Positions 11,687 to 24,186 of a DNA stretch of 64,000 nt are shown here, piece after piece. The DNA comes from Allodiplogaster sudhausi (taxonomy: Eukaryota; Nematoda; Chromadorea; Rhabditida; Diplogasteridae), in the NCBI GenBank assembly GCA_945643635.1, contig CALZFC010000257.1, positions 1,307,501-1,371,500 on the forward strand, given 5' to 3'. The translations under genes were made by a program, and so were the position numbers. Within the stretch, counting starts at the first letter, position 1. Every line of letters starts with the position of its first letter. A model generated the notes under the pieces. The model was not told the DNA's origin, ran no database searches, and saw only the letters and a list, made by a program, of their open reading frames with translations.

Positions 11687-13091
11687 CTCTCTCCGCCGCT
11701 GCCCTTTCTACCATGTAGCAAATAAGCGGGTTCCTTGCAAGCACCAGACAGGTGTTCGCAGGCATTTTAAATTTTTGCGGGACATTGCCATTTCCATACT
11801 CATTCGCATTCTTCTTCTGCCACCTGTAAAAGGGCAGCCGTAAATTAGTCGAAGCACCAAAATGTAAGATTCCAATTAAAACCAAAAAGTAAGCAGTAAC
11901 CACACCTTGAAACATCACTCCCTCTCCGTATCACCTGCTCACTATTCGAAGACAAGAGATGTGGTGTAGGCGAGCGGCAGTGAAAAAGTGCATTTTCCAA
12001 TTAATTTCATTTTCTTTTAGATAGAACCTACCACATAAAGGGCACAAACTCTATGAATTTAAGTTTACCAGGCTCAATGTTTCTGGCGCAAAAAAAAACA
12101 TCTGCTTTGCTGATAAAAAAAAAAATTTAAAAAATTATGAAGTCCACACTAATAACATTTTAATTTTAAATTTTAAATTGTTTATTTTAAGGAAGCATGA
12201 TAAAGATATATATTTTTTACAATTCATTTAAGATGTAAAATTCCTATTCTTTATTTTAGTTTCTCCTCGTCTCAGTCGGCGTCGTCTGCTCGTTCTCCAT
12301 GTCTTCATATCAGCGGCCGAGTTCCATATCTCGTTAGACTACTTTCACTCTCTATATCTCTCATCTCTCTCTCTCTCTCTCTCTTTCTCTCTTTCTCTCC
12401 TCTCTCTCTCTTTCTCTGCCTCCCTCTGTCACCTTTCCGCGCTCTCTCACTCTCTTTCACCTCTCCGCTTCTCTTTGTGTTCCAAACAATTCCCCCCCCC
12501 CCCCCTTATAGTCCTTTAAATATTTACGCAATCCTGAGATGGTTCCTACCAAGATTGAAACAAGTATAAGTTAGTGACAATCAAGCAATTATGCTAATTG
12601 TAAGCAGAAACTATTATTTCATCATTCTGTGAAATTCTACTCTATCCGGCAAAGTCGTCAGACAACCATTTATATATTCACTGGCACCTCAAACCGCCAG
12701 GTCATCCGAGAAGCTCTTTAACAACCTAGTTTTTTTTCTCCTCTATTTTTCTACCTTTTGCTCTCACTCTCTATTTCTCCCTCTTGCCCTTTCATAAACT
12801 ATAACCTCATCTCTCTCTCTCTCTCACTCTCTCACTCTCTCTCTCTTTCTCTCTCTCTCTCCCTCGTTTAGCTTTTGAAACTCCAAAAATTCGATGCATT
12901 TCTAAATAGCAGATAATGCTGCTGCTCCGCCGAAGAATAAATGAATGAGAAATTGGCGTCCATCTTCTCCCGAATATGCAGGCATTAAAAATTTGTCACC
13001 AATTCGAAGAAAAGGTCTGGCACACTCCAATTACCTCTCCTCCGCCTGTCAAAATGGCGTACCGAAAAGACGTCCCGGGAAGGGTTCCATT

Positions 13092-13133
<42 letters not shown>

Positions 13134-13366
13134 CCTCTCTCTTTCTTTCATTCTCTGTCTCTCTCTCTATCTCTCTCTCTCTATAACGCAAGCTTAAATT
13201 CTATCATTTTCCTGTCACGTGCAGGCGTATCCGCGCCGCCGTAAACGCATGCGTTTTATGTGCTGTTATTATTTTCCGACGCGGCTTTCCTCCCACCCTC
13301 CGCCCTCTATCTCTCTTTCTTTTGCGCTCCCTCTCTCTTGCTCTCTCTCTCTCTCTCTCTCTTTTC

Positions 13367-13403
<37 letters not shown>

Positions 13404-13861
13404 TGCGCTAACTAGCGAGTTCTCTATAACGGCTAGACCGATGTGACAAATCGGATGCAGATAAATAATACAAGAGAATTTTTATGATTAGACGTCTATC
13501 TCCAAGGTATCCATTAAACAAAAAGGAAAATAAAAATATATAAAAAAATTGAAGTTCTCTACAAGTTTTGTTTGATTTAAAATATTAAAAAAATATGTTT
13601 ATTTATCGAATTTTGTTCAGAGATGCAGCTTCGACCACGTCGCGCCCTTGACGACCTGGACGGTGCTGGCTTTGGTTTCCAGGTCGGTGACGAGGGACGA
13701 GATAGTGACAGAGAGTCAGAGAGAGAGAGAGAGAGATAGAGAGAAATAAAGAGAGAGAGATAAAAGAAGGAGATAGAGAGAAAGAGGGAGAGAGAGAGAT
13801 ACAGAGGGAGAAAGAGAGAAATACAGAGAGAGAGGCAACAGTAGGGAGAGAGAGTCAGCAA

Positions 13862-13902
<41 letters not shown>

Positions 13903-14067
13903 GAGTGAGGGATCTTCCAGAAGCGCGCCCTGGACGGTCTGGAGGGCGCCGGCTTCGGCTTCGACAAGAAGAAGAAGAAGCGCGCTCTCGACGGACTCGA
14001 CGGCACCGGATTCGGCTTCCAGAAGAGAGCGCTTGATGGATTGGATGGAACTGGATTTGGCTTCCAG

Positions 14068-14113
<46 letters not shown>

Positions 14114-14132
14114 AGAGAAAGAGAAGAGAGAA

Positions 14133-14177
<45 letters not shown>

Positions 14178-14752
14178 CAAAGGGAGACAATGGGAGTAAA
14201 GAGAGAGAGAGAGAGAGAGATACAAAGAGAGAAAAAAAGGAGAAAAGAGAGAGAGAGAGAGAGAGAGAGAAAGGGAGAAAAGGAGAGAGAAGGAGATAGA
14301 GGATGCTGAGAAAGAAAGAGGGTGAGTGAGAGAGTGAAGGAAAGGGGGAGAGAGAGACGAATAAAGAGAGAGCGAGAAGGAGATTAATGTGGTTATTGGA
14401 TATAAATGAAGCTCCAAGGAGGAAGGGTGCTTTTCAAATTCTTGAAATGAATTTATCAGTAATGAAAGGTTTGCAATCGTTGGTTTCGAAGTTAACGTCG
14501 TCATTATTTCCATAAATTTAATGCAGACTTTTGATTTGACGCGTCAAATATGGGGATGTGTTAAGGAAGCAAAAAAAGCGGATTTTTGAATTTAAAAAAA
14601 TTTAATCTTCCCGCTCATTTTTTTTTAAATTTGCTTATAGAAGCGCGCCTTGGACGACTTGGAAGGCGAGGGATTTGGCTTCGAGAAACGCGCGCTCGAT
14701 GACTTGGAAGGCGCCGGCTTCGGCTTCCAGGTGAGCGAGGAGGAGGGAGTGT

Positions 14753-14799
<47 letters not shown>

Positions 14800-15539
14800 G
14801 AGGGATGGAGAGTGAGAGAGAGAGAGAGATGGAGAGAGAGAGATGGAGAGTGAGAGAGGGAGCGCGAGAGAGTGAGAGTTAGAGATTAGAAAGTAAGAAG
14901 AGAGAGAGAGAAAGAAAGAGATGGGTGAGTGAATGTCATAGAGAGAGAGAGAGAATGAGAGAGCGAGAGAGAATGAAAGAAAGAAAAGTGTGGGACAAGT
15001 AAGAGAGGGACAGAGAGAGAGAGGGGAGAGAAGGAAAGAAAGAAAGAAAGAGAGAAAAGTGTGTCAAAATAATTTTTGCAGAAGCGTGCTCTCGACGGCT
15101 TGGAAGGCGCCGGATTCGGCTTCGACAAGCGCTCCTTCCCGAGGCTCTCATTCCTCGGTGAGGGGACTTTTAAAAAAAAATTTTAATTTGCATTAATTTG
15201 CATAAACTACTTCAGTAGCCAAAATTACAAAATACAAGTGAATTAAACTTGTTGACGGGTAATAAATGTTTCTCTGCTCTTACAAACATGTTTTTAAATA
15301 TGTACTCTTTAGTTGACTCCATGTGAAAATTGCCTTCATTTGCATGGTTTCTTTAGTGGCTTGGGCATATGTATGTACACCACGCATGCATTGTTTTTGC
15401 CGGATCCAGGATACATTACCGCAAGTGGGACTGAAATGACATTTGGCGGATGGAATTAGAGAGAGAGAGATAGGGTGAGGCGGATGAGAGAGAGAGACAG
15501 AGATAAAGTGAGAGAAAGAATGAGAGCGAGAGAGAGGGA

Positions 15540-15579
<40 letters not shown>

Positions 15580-15829
15580 ATGAGTGAGTGAGAAAAGGAG
15601 AGAGAGAAAGAGTGAGAGAGAGAGTGAGAGAGGGCAACATAAGAAGAGGGGGACCGGAAGAAAGTTAAAAAATTTTGTGCCTACGTGTGTGGGCGGAGGG
15701 CATAATTGCCCTTGAGCCTTTCCGGAAAACAACAATTGTGACTCCAAATGACACGGGAAGAGAGAGTAAGAGAGAGAGAGAGAAGAAAGGAGAGAGAGAA
15801 AGAAAGAAAAGAGAGAAGAGAGAGAGGAC

Positions 15830-15879
<50 letters not shown>

Positions 15880-16384
15880 GCGGACCATCTAAATGTTGGT
15901 CCTCTTCCCCGGAATTTGGATGCTTTTTGTCCTAATGATGTCAAAGACCATGTCAATTGGCCCCTCAAAGGCATCCCACTTCAAAGAAAAACCTCTTTTT
16001 TCAGCGTCATGTTTTTTTTTGTCACTGACTACGCGAATAAATGTGCGCTTCTGAGAACAAAGACAGGAACACAATTGGTCGTTGAACTACATATTTGCCG
16101 GGGTGTATAATAGATAAATTGAGGCAACTACTACTCGCCAAAGAACCATGGGAACATCAGAATTTTCGGTTTTTTTTTCTCCGTTGTTTTAAATAACTAA
16201 AATTAATATAGAACTTTCTTTAAAAAATAAAGAAAAATTCGTTATTTTTTAATTTAATTGTGTATTTTACGCACATGAGTATACATCATTTTTCTTATAA
16301 TAAATTTTTATTTACTAATTGTAAGTAATTAATTCTTCTTCTTCTACAGTTGGCCGACCGATCCATCTTCGGCCGCATCATTAG
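11320..16384 (+). CDS. nlp-14: orcokinin-like neuropeptide precursor, NLP-14 type
   Basis: Secreted neuropeptide precursor of 170 residues. Seven exons: 11320-11349, 12260-12332, 13621-13682, 13921-14067, 14641-14730, 15082-15157, 16350-16384. All phases match. Residues 1-23 form a signal peptide (MAPSAVQSLA joined to FLLVSVGVVCSFS). Seven 13-residue peptides follow (43-55, 58-70, 77-89, 92-104, 107-119, 122-134, 137-149), consensus ALD(D/G)L(D/E)G.GFGF(Q/D/E). They are separated by Lys-Arg, except for RPRR before the first and KKKKKR between the second and third. This matches the C. elegans NLP-14 family, related to arthropod orcokinins. Exons 4 and 5 start with KR, end with FQ and are phase 0, so each is a removable peptide cassette. 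The start is the ATG 59 nt after an acceptor-like site. The C-terminal tail is less sure: exon 7 is also open in another frame. Confidence in the family is high, in exons 1-2 good. Confidence 0.9.
11700..11918 (-). CDS. weak candidate secreted-peptide ORF, antisense in neuropeptide intron 1
   Basis: From ATG 11918 the frame starts MMFQGVVTAYFLVLIGILHF, a good signal-peptide profile. It continues about 50 residues (including YRWQKKNANEYGNGNVPQKF) before entering a (GA)n tract with no clear stop or donor. The intron is AT-rich, so chance is quite possible. Confidence 0.2.
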
Positions 16385-16625
16385 TCAGCAACTCGTATAG
16401 AAGAAGAAGATGAACAGGAGAAGCCACAGATCCTTCTTACAATTAACCTCACCTTTCCACTCGAGAGACGTGCGCGCGCTCGTTGATTTCCCAATCCATC
16501 AATTTCGCCATCGAATCAATCGATAAATTAATCAGTATGTCGAATACACGACGAAAAGCAGCAAAGAGCCACCACGCACCACCTCTATAAAGTCACGTAT
16601 GCAATCTCTCTCTCTCTGGGACACT

Positions 16626-16631
16626 AATAAA
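16626..16631 (+). terminator. polyadenylation signal AATAAA of the neuropeptide gene
   Basis: AATAAA lies about 240 nt after the stop at 16382-16384, with no other coding sequence between. It is the first canonical signal downstream, so the 3' UTR probably ends near 16645. Confidence 0.6.
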
Positions 16632-16639
16632 GAAGACCT

Positions 16640-18690
16640 TCCATTTTGGCCAACGACGTTTGCGCTTTTCTTACTTTTCTCACAATTCCTTTTCGGTGCG
16701 TTTTTTTTTTAAATATCGATCGACGGCTTGAAATGTGTGAATGTTTTCTAGTACATTTCCTATTTTTCTTCTTCTTTTTTAACAGTATTTCTTTAATATC
16801 CCTGATCTCAAATATTTATATACATTATCTTTGTGCCAATTCTGTACAACATCGACGCCGATCTCGCTATATACAATTTCAAGAATCCCTCTAAAGTCTT
16901 ATTCGCTTTTGTCATTCAGTCTTATTCTAACAATAAGAACATTCCTTATTTTTGTTCTTCGCTTCTACAATATACAAATGTAATGAGAGATCATCAAAGA
17001 TTAGCGTTATTTCATCTCGTTTAGATGCTAACAATAATAAACGGCAAATATGTGTTACTTCTCTCTGACAATGAGCAAGCGGAGGAATGAACAAGGCTGT
17101 TAGTAATTTATCGAGTTCAGCTTCATCAGATTTCAAATGCCGATTATCAAGTAACTGACATGAATGAGAGAGTAAAAAATGCCTTCGAAAACTATTTTTT
17201 ACCAGTTCTACGAGACGAAAATAGGAAGACTCGGAGAGAGTGAAATGCATATGAATATAAACGTAGTGTCTTTCAGATGAATATGCAAAATATACCGCCA
17301 AGAGAAATTATTTAAAAGAGTAAGCAGACCTGTTTTTATATGATAATTCTTAGGCTGCGACAAATATTCCTCGTGTTCTTTATTATCGTGCTCATGTGCG
17401 ATGGAAATGAACATGTCTCATCAAACAGTGTTTTCTGAGGAGAGACACACCTATGAATGCTGGGTACAACCTTAACGTCTGGGTCATATATCAGACAGGT
17501 TCTCATTTCAACCTTCGCCCGTTCCAGGAAATAATATGGCGAACTCTTGTTTTTAGCCTGCTTTCAGACACTATTCCCAGAAACCTTCCGACCTTCATAA
17601 TATCCACCCACTGGCTGGCGGAATTCTTACAGTAATAATAATAATAATGATAATAAACTTTTCCTGAAGCTTATTCAATCAACATCATGTGTGGAAGTGT
17701 CTGCTCGAATGCTCAAAACAATCAGAGAACTGAAAATTCCTTTTTCCACAATGATATATCGCACTCCCTTTCATCATAGAATTCTGATTCATAGAAAACG
17801 AAATATAACCAGTATCTTAGATATAACACAATAATTTACTGCTATTTAACTATATCGTAATCATTGAAGCATCCACAAAGACACAAAGAAAAATTATAGT
17901 AATTATACATGGAATTAATTAATAACAAAACAATTTAGCTCTCCAATGTCATCTCGCCCTCTCCCACTTCAGCGGTTAAATATATGCTGCACAAACGTCG
18001 TGAAAGTAATTGTGAATAGTAATTTCATTTTTAAGCACAGAATATTCTCGCCCATCTCTCTGTCCAATTAAACTTTACTCATTATAAGCATACAGCTTCC
18101 CAACTCAACGCGAAATGGCCTAGTTAATACGCGCGCTCCTCATACAATTGAGCAAAAAAAACCAAGGAATCTTTTACCCCTTCATCTATAGATGATTATA
18201 GACACTTCTGTTGTTCCTTTCAAGGCAAACCGCTCCTAATTCAAATTAATCAATTCCACAAAATCCGTGTTTTGGCGCAGAAAAGAAACTGAAGCAGAGC
18301 AATAAATCCGACGAGTCTAGGCTGCGGTTGAGAGAGATATTCAAGGCCTTTAGAACAAATCCGGATAATAAATAAGGCATTGGAAAACGCAGTGGTGGAG
18401 CAATATCCGAAATATGTTTGTGAAAGAAGGTTGCCGAGTTCGGGAGCAAGTATGAAAATCTTTCTAAACAAAAAGAAAAAAATTAATCTCCGATAATAGG
18501 TTGGCGCTGAGAGAAGAGAATATTTTTTGAACCGTGAGCAGAGGAGACAATGGAGAAGGCAACTTGGAAACGGGAAGGGAATAGGAAATAGAAAGGTGGT
18601 TCTGAGGATGCGAGAGAGGAGGAGGACAGGGATTTTGAGGAGGAGGAGAGTTTGGCAATTTGCCTCATTTTGGCACTTTGCCCAAAATGA
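16640..18690. other. convergent intergenic spacer
   Basis: AT-rich DNA between the 3' ends of the neuropeptide and peptidase genes. It contains the unassigned ORF at 16927-17301, a 60-codon + strand ORF at 17453-17635 (MNAGYNLNVWVIYQTGSHFN) and a short (TAA)n run after it. No poly(A) signal for the peptidase was recognised. Confidence 0.4.
16927..17301 (-). CDS. unassigned 124-residue open frame
   Basis: A repeat-free ORF of 124 codons in the spacer between the convergent neuropeptide and peptidase genes. It includes SHSCQLLDNRHLKSDEAELD and KLLTALFIPPLAHCQREVTH. A second frame (17208-17414) overlaps its start and is also protein-like, which could mean a frameshifted relic. AT-rich third positions set it apart from the confirmed genes. 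No family recognised; it could be a decayed mobile-element ORF or chance. Confidence 0.25.
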   Translation of the reverse strand: MAVYFAYSSERHYVYIHMHFTLSESSYFRLVELVKNSFRRHFLLSHSCQLLDNRHLKSDEAELDKLLTALFIPPLAHCQREVTHICRLLLLASKRDEITLIFDDLSLHLYIVEAKNKNKECSYC

Positions 18691-18696
18691 CTCTTC

Positions 18697-20833
18697 TCAC
18701 TCCTTCCACGGCGCGTCCAGGACACGCTGCGTGAACGCGTAGAGGTCGACAGTCTCGGCGATCTGACAAAATTTTTCATTTTTCACTTCACTATTTAAAG
18801 GTACTGTATCGCTAAATATTTCCTTCACCATTCAAATGTAATGTAATGCAAAACATAAAAAAGAATATGCAATACAAATATTTATAATGCAACATTCTGT
18901 CACCAAATCACCAAGATTTTCTATTAATCAACAATAAAATTAAATAAAATTTTAAAATAAAACTATAATACTTTAAAACCAAAATTTACAATAAATTTTT
19001 TTTCGAAGAATAAAAATTATAATTTAAAAAAAGCTAACAATCTTGCTGGTCGGCTTGCCAGCGCCGTGTCCGGCCTTAACTTCGACACGTGCGAGGATGG
19101 GCTGTAGAAAAAAAAGAGAAGACTTTATTTACAGTTGCGTATATTATTGATATAACCTTAAAATTCTTATTCTTATTTCAAAAATAAAAATAAAGAATTC
19201 CCCATAGGTAAGAATTATTTTCACTTAAGAACTTTTTCTTAAATCCTTATTTAAATATTAAAAGGCGAGAAGGCTCCCATTTAGAAAATATATGTATGAG
19301 CCGCACCGGTGGTTCTAATGCTGAAACGTAGAACATAATGCGATGTATATTTTACTGCATATTTCCTCAAGTGCACATGTGAATTCTAATACCCATTGTA
19401 CCTTATCAATCTTCAGACACTCCCATTCGTCATGCAGAGCCTTCTGTCGATAACGAATACAAAACAAATAACGTTCTAACGCACCTCTAAACTCGTACAA
19501 TCTCTTGGACACCAGTAAAGAAAACCTTCTAGTTATCCTTTTATCCAATCCAACAACTTTGCATTCCTTTTTTCACATTTTAAACTTTTAAATCTTTGTT
19601 TAAATATTTAATTAAAAAAAAGAAGTCATTCCCCAAAGGTAGAACTATTTTATTGATATTTTTTTCTTTATATAAATATTTAAAATAAATAACCTTGCTC
19701 TGGCCCTTGTGCTGCTTGGCCTTCTCGTAGAGCGTCGCGATGTACTTGAGCGTATGCGACGGCACGACGCGGTCGTCGTGATCGGCCGTCATCAGATAGG
19801 TCGCCGGCCACTCGCCCGACTCGGGGAAGCGAATGTTGTGCAGGGGAGAGTATCTGGAAAAGGGGGGGGGCGGGGGCCGTGAAATAGAAGACCATGATCG
19901 CGGCCGTAAAATAGAAGACCATGGTCAGGGCCGTGAATATATAACCATGGTCAGGGCCGTAAAATAGAAGAATGGTCAGGGCCGTGAAATACATAACCAT
20001 GGTCAGGGCCGTGAAATAGACGGCCATTGACAGGGACCCTGACTCAGGGCCGTTACATTGGAATTTTTATTTCAGTTATAAAATAGTTTGTATTTGTATG
20101 GGATTTTTTTTCACATAAAAGTTCAAATTAAAAAAAAAGCTCAAATTTTTTTGAGATTTTTTTTAGAGATTTAAAAAAGGAAAAAAAACCTCAATTTTTT
20201 TTTGAGATAATACGGAAAACACCACCAACTTGTAGATGAACTCAAAGTCCTCCTTGACGTCCGGGTCGCCAAACTCGGGCACCCACGCGCCGCCGATTGT
20301 GAACTTGTGGAAGCGGAGCATGTCGAGCACTCTGCAAAAACAATATATATTTTGCCATTTTACTTATTTATATATTTTATTTTTTAAACACGTATATACA
20401 TTAATTAACTTTTATATAACATATATATATCCAAGAATGTTGAGAAGTCTGTGTAAAAGGCATATTTTTACCTAACCATAAGCATATTATTTATTTTGTC
20501 ACACTAAAATAATACAAAATATATCTTTTACAATCCATATTTTACTTGTTGATCAGCAAATGCAGGAGTCTGATAAGAAATTCGTAGAGTTTTTTTCCAA
20601 CTAGTTTTTTTCAAAGAAAAATGACATGAGTGGCTAATAATAATAATAATATTTTATTTTGTTTAACAAAAAAAAAATATAAAAAAATGATAATAACAAC
20701 AAATAATTCGAAAAAAAAGGAGATGATGACTCACCCGACTCGGTTAATCACACATCCGTAGAGCTCCGGTCGCTGCTGGGCGCATGCGCCAACGAGGAGA
20801 CCGCCGTTGGAGCCACCGTGAATGGCAAGTCTG

Positions 20834-20868
<35 letters not shown>

Positions 20869-21660
20869 AAGGGAGAAAGAGAGGGAGAGAAATAGAGAAG
20901 GGAGAGAGAGAGAGAGAGATGGCAAAGTAAAGATAGAGGAATATGAGAATAAAGAGGGGATTAAATAAATATGCATATAAACAAAAATAATTATCATGCT
21001 GCTAGTCCCTTTGTATTATCTATCTTCCTGTTCTTTTTTTCTTTTCTTCTTCGTTTTCTTCCACCTATCCGCCCCTCACTCATACTTCCTCACGGCATTT
21101 GGGTGCCCCATTTAAATGCTAGAGAGTATAAATAAACTTAATAAAAAATATAAACAAACATAATAACTATAAGCCCAATTAACAATCTACCTATGTATTT
21201 CCATCAATCTCCTCCCTCCCTCTCTCCACCCCCCCCCCACCCAGGGGAAAACGGGAAGGGGGGGGGGGGATCCGAACGGGACTACCCACGCCATCTTTGA
21301 GACCCGACAATTCAAATTTTAGGCTTACCCACCCAATCTTTTTCGAAAAAAAAAGTTGCATTTTTGGCTTACCCACCCTTTTTTCGAGGCCTTTTGAGGT
21401 CTTACCCACCCACTTTTGTGGTATCCTCGGACAACCCTTTTCTTCCCTCCCTCCCTCCCTCTTACTTGGCCCTTCCTCTCATTACGGCCAATCCTCTCCT
21501 TACTTGGCCGGCCTGGTGATGCCACTCTGAATGAGGAACTCGGCTGCTGCGATGAAGTCGTCAAAGACGTTCTGCTTCTTCTCGCGCATTCCGCCCTCGT
21601 GCCACTTCTCGCCGTATTCACTGGAATACGGTAATGATAATGATGATTATTATTATTATT

Positions 21661-21695
<35 letters not shown>

Positions 21696-22404
21696 TAAAA
21701 AAAATAAAAAAATAAAAATAAATTCTTTATAATAATAATAATAATAAATTTTATTAAAGATATTTTGCGGCCAGTTATCACAAAAAAGGCAGGAAATCCT
21801 TCGGTTAGCGTTAAGAATCCGAAAATGCAATTTTTCGATGCAATCCGTAGGCAATTTCCGAGGAAACCCATCAACCCGCCCACTATAGGTTGCTGACTTT
21901 CCGCCACCATAGATTCGAAAACCCGCCCATTCTAGGTTGCTGACCTTCCCGGAAACCCGCCCACTCTAGGCTGCTGACCTTCCACCCCGCAGATTCGCCG
22001 TGGCGTACACTCCGCCGAGATACTTGATCCAGAGGAGTCGGCTGATGGAGAAGCTGGGCATGTCAGGAACGTTGAAGCCACCGTAGCCATACAGGAAGGT
22101 CGGGTTGTTGCCGTCGCGCACCAGGGAAGCAGAGGAGATTATGTACATCGGAACCTGGGAGAGGAGAGAGAGAGAGAACGGAGGAGAGCGAAAGAGAAAG
22201 AGAACGGGAGAGAGAGAAGAGAGAACGGGAGGAGAGAACTGGAGAGAGAGCGAGAGAGAGAGAGAGAGAGAAAGAGAGCGACAAAATCCCACCTTTGTTC
22301 CGTCCTTGCTGCTGAAGAATGCCTGCTCGACCTTGAAGTCATCCGGGTTGATGCCGGGCAGCGTGGTGCGACGCGTCTCCTGAGGACAGAAAGAAATAGG
22401 GAGA

Positions 22405-22443
<39 letters not shown>

Positions 22444-23916
22444 GAAGAGAGCGTGAGAAAATGAGAGTGAGAGAGAAAGAAACGATTAGAGACAGATCGA
22501 CAGAGGAAACAAACAATGAGAGACATACAGAGAGAGGTAAAGAGTAAGAGAGAGAGAACGAGATAGAGAGAGAGAGAGAGAGAGAAGCAGACAATATTAT
22601 AACCTGCAGCACTGGCTCCTTCTCGAGTGGTAGTCCGGCCAAATCGATGCGGTATTCAATCATCGGGATGAGATGACTCTCGAAAGTGAAGAAGACCTCT
22701 GGCTGATCCTTTTCCGCGAACACAGCAGAGACCGTGCCGATCGGGAGGGGAATCTAAAATAGAAATTAGGTAAATTATAAAAAAAATATGTAATATATAT
22801 TTATAAAAAAAACCAATAGTCAAATTCCCGTACATAGAGAGTGTTGCCTTGCGTTGGGGTTTGGAAACTTAAACAAATTAATAATAATAAAATCTTATGG
22901 TTAGACCAAGTAGGCCGCCGAACCCTGGCGCATGGACTACCAATGGACTGATTGTGAGAATCCAATCTGTGATACCTGATAGAGTTGCCTTCCCGTCGCC
23001 TGCTCGTACATGTAGAGATGCTCCTGGAATATTAGATATTGTAAAATAAAATAAAAACAACCAACATTTTCTTTCAACCCTATACTGCTAGGCATAAAAT
23101 CCTGTTTGTAAAAACAAATCTCAACGAAACAAAGGTAAGAAGGAAAAAAAATGTTTATGGCCAAAATTCCGAAATAAAAAATTGCTTACAATTAAACATA
23201 AATATAAGCTTTTATTTTCTTGTTAGCCACTCTATCACAATTTTTCCGCCAATTTTTTTGGTGATACTCTCTTTCTAGTGGCAACGACAAATTTGATTTA
23301 AATACTAATTATCATATTAAAATAAATTTTCTTCTTTTTTTTAAGGAATAATTTTACACTTATATATAAATTTTTTTTTTTAATTACTAATTAGCAATAG
23401 CCAATTAAACCTTCCTCCTTCTACTCTTCTCACCTTGACAACTTCCAAAACTTTTTTTTCAATTTAAAAAATAATAATTTTTATTAAATAGTAATTTATA
23501 TTAACTCAATTGTTTTTGAAAATATTTTATATATATTTTTTTAAATAATATATTATATAATAAAACCTCTTCCCCACCTTGACATCCTCCACAAATGCCA
23601 CCAGAAGTCTGCCACCGAGAAGGGGCGCTGCCCACGACAGCACTCTCTTCTCGCTCTCTTCGATCAGCGTCTCTGCCCGGATGGCACTCTCGCTGTCTGC
23701 CGTCGAGCCAATCTTCACTCGGATCAACTTGAACATCGGCGCGTCCTTGTTCGTGCGGAAGTACATCCACTCGGCATCGTTGTCGATGAACTGGAAGAGA
23801 AAACACTCTCTATCTCTCTCACTCTCTCTTCTCTCTCTAATCTCTCCCCTGGTTCTCTCTCTCTCTCTCTCTTCTATCCCCCTCTCTCTCACTCTCTATT
23901 TCTCTTCTCTCTCTCT

Positions 23917-23953
<37 letters not shown>

Positions 23954-24140
23954 CAACTGACATCATATTTCGCGTCGAGCTTGTCAAAGAGTGGCACGGC
24001 GGCGACCTCGCCTGTCACAGAGTTCTTGGCGGCGGCCAGATCAAAGTAGAAGACCTTGTTGAAAGGGTCGCAGCCGCGCGAAGCGTCCAGCACGAGGAAA
24101 CGGCCGTCATCGGACACGTGGCCGGAGCTGGAATGAGGGA

Positions 24141-24186
<46 letters not shown>

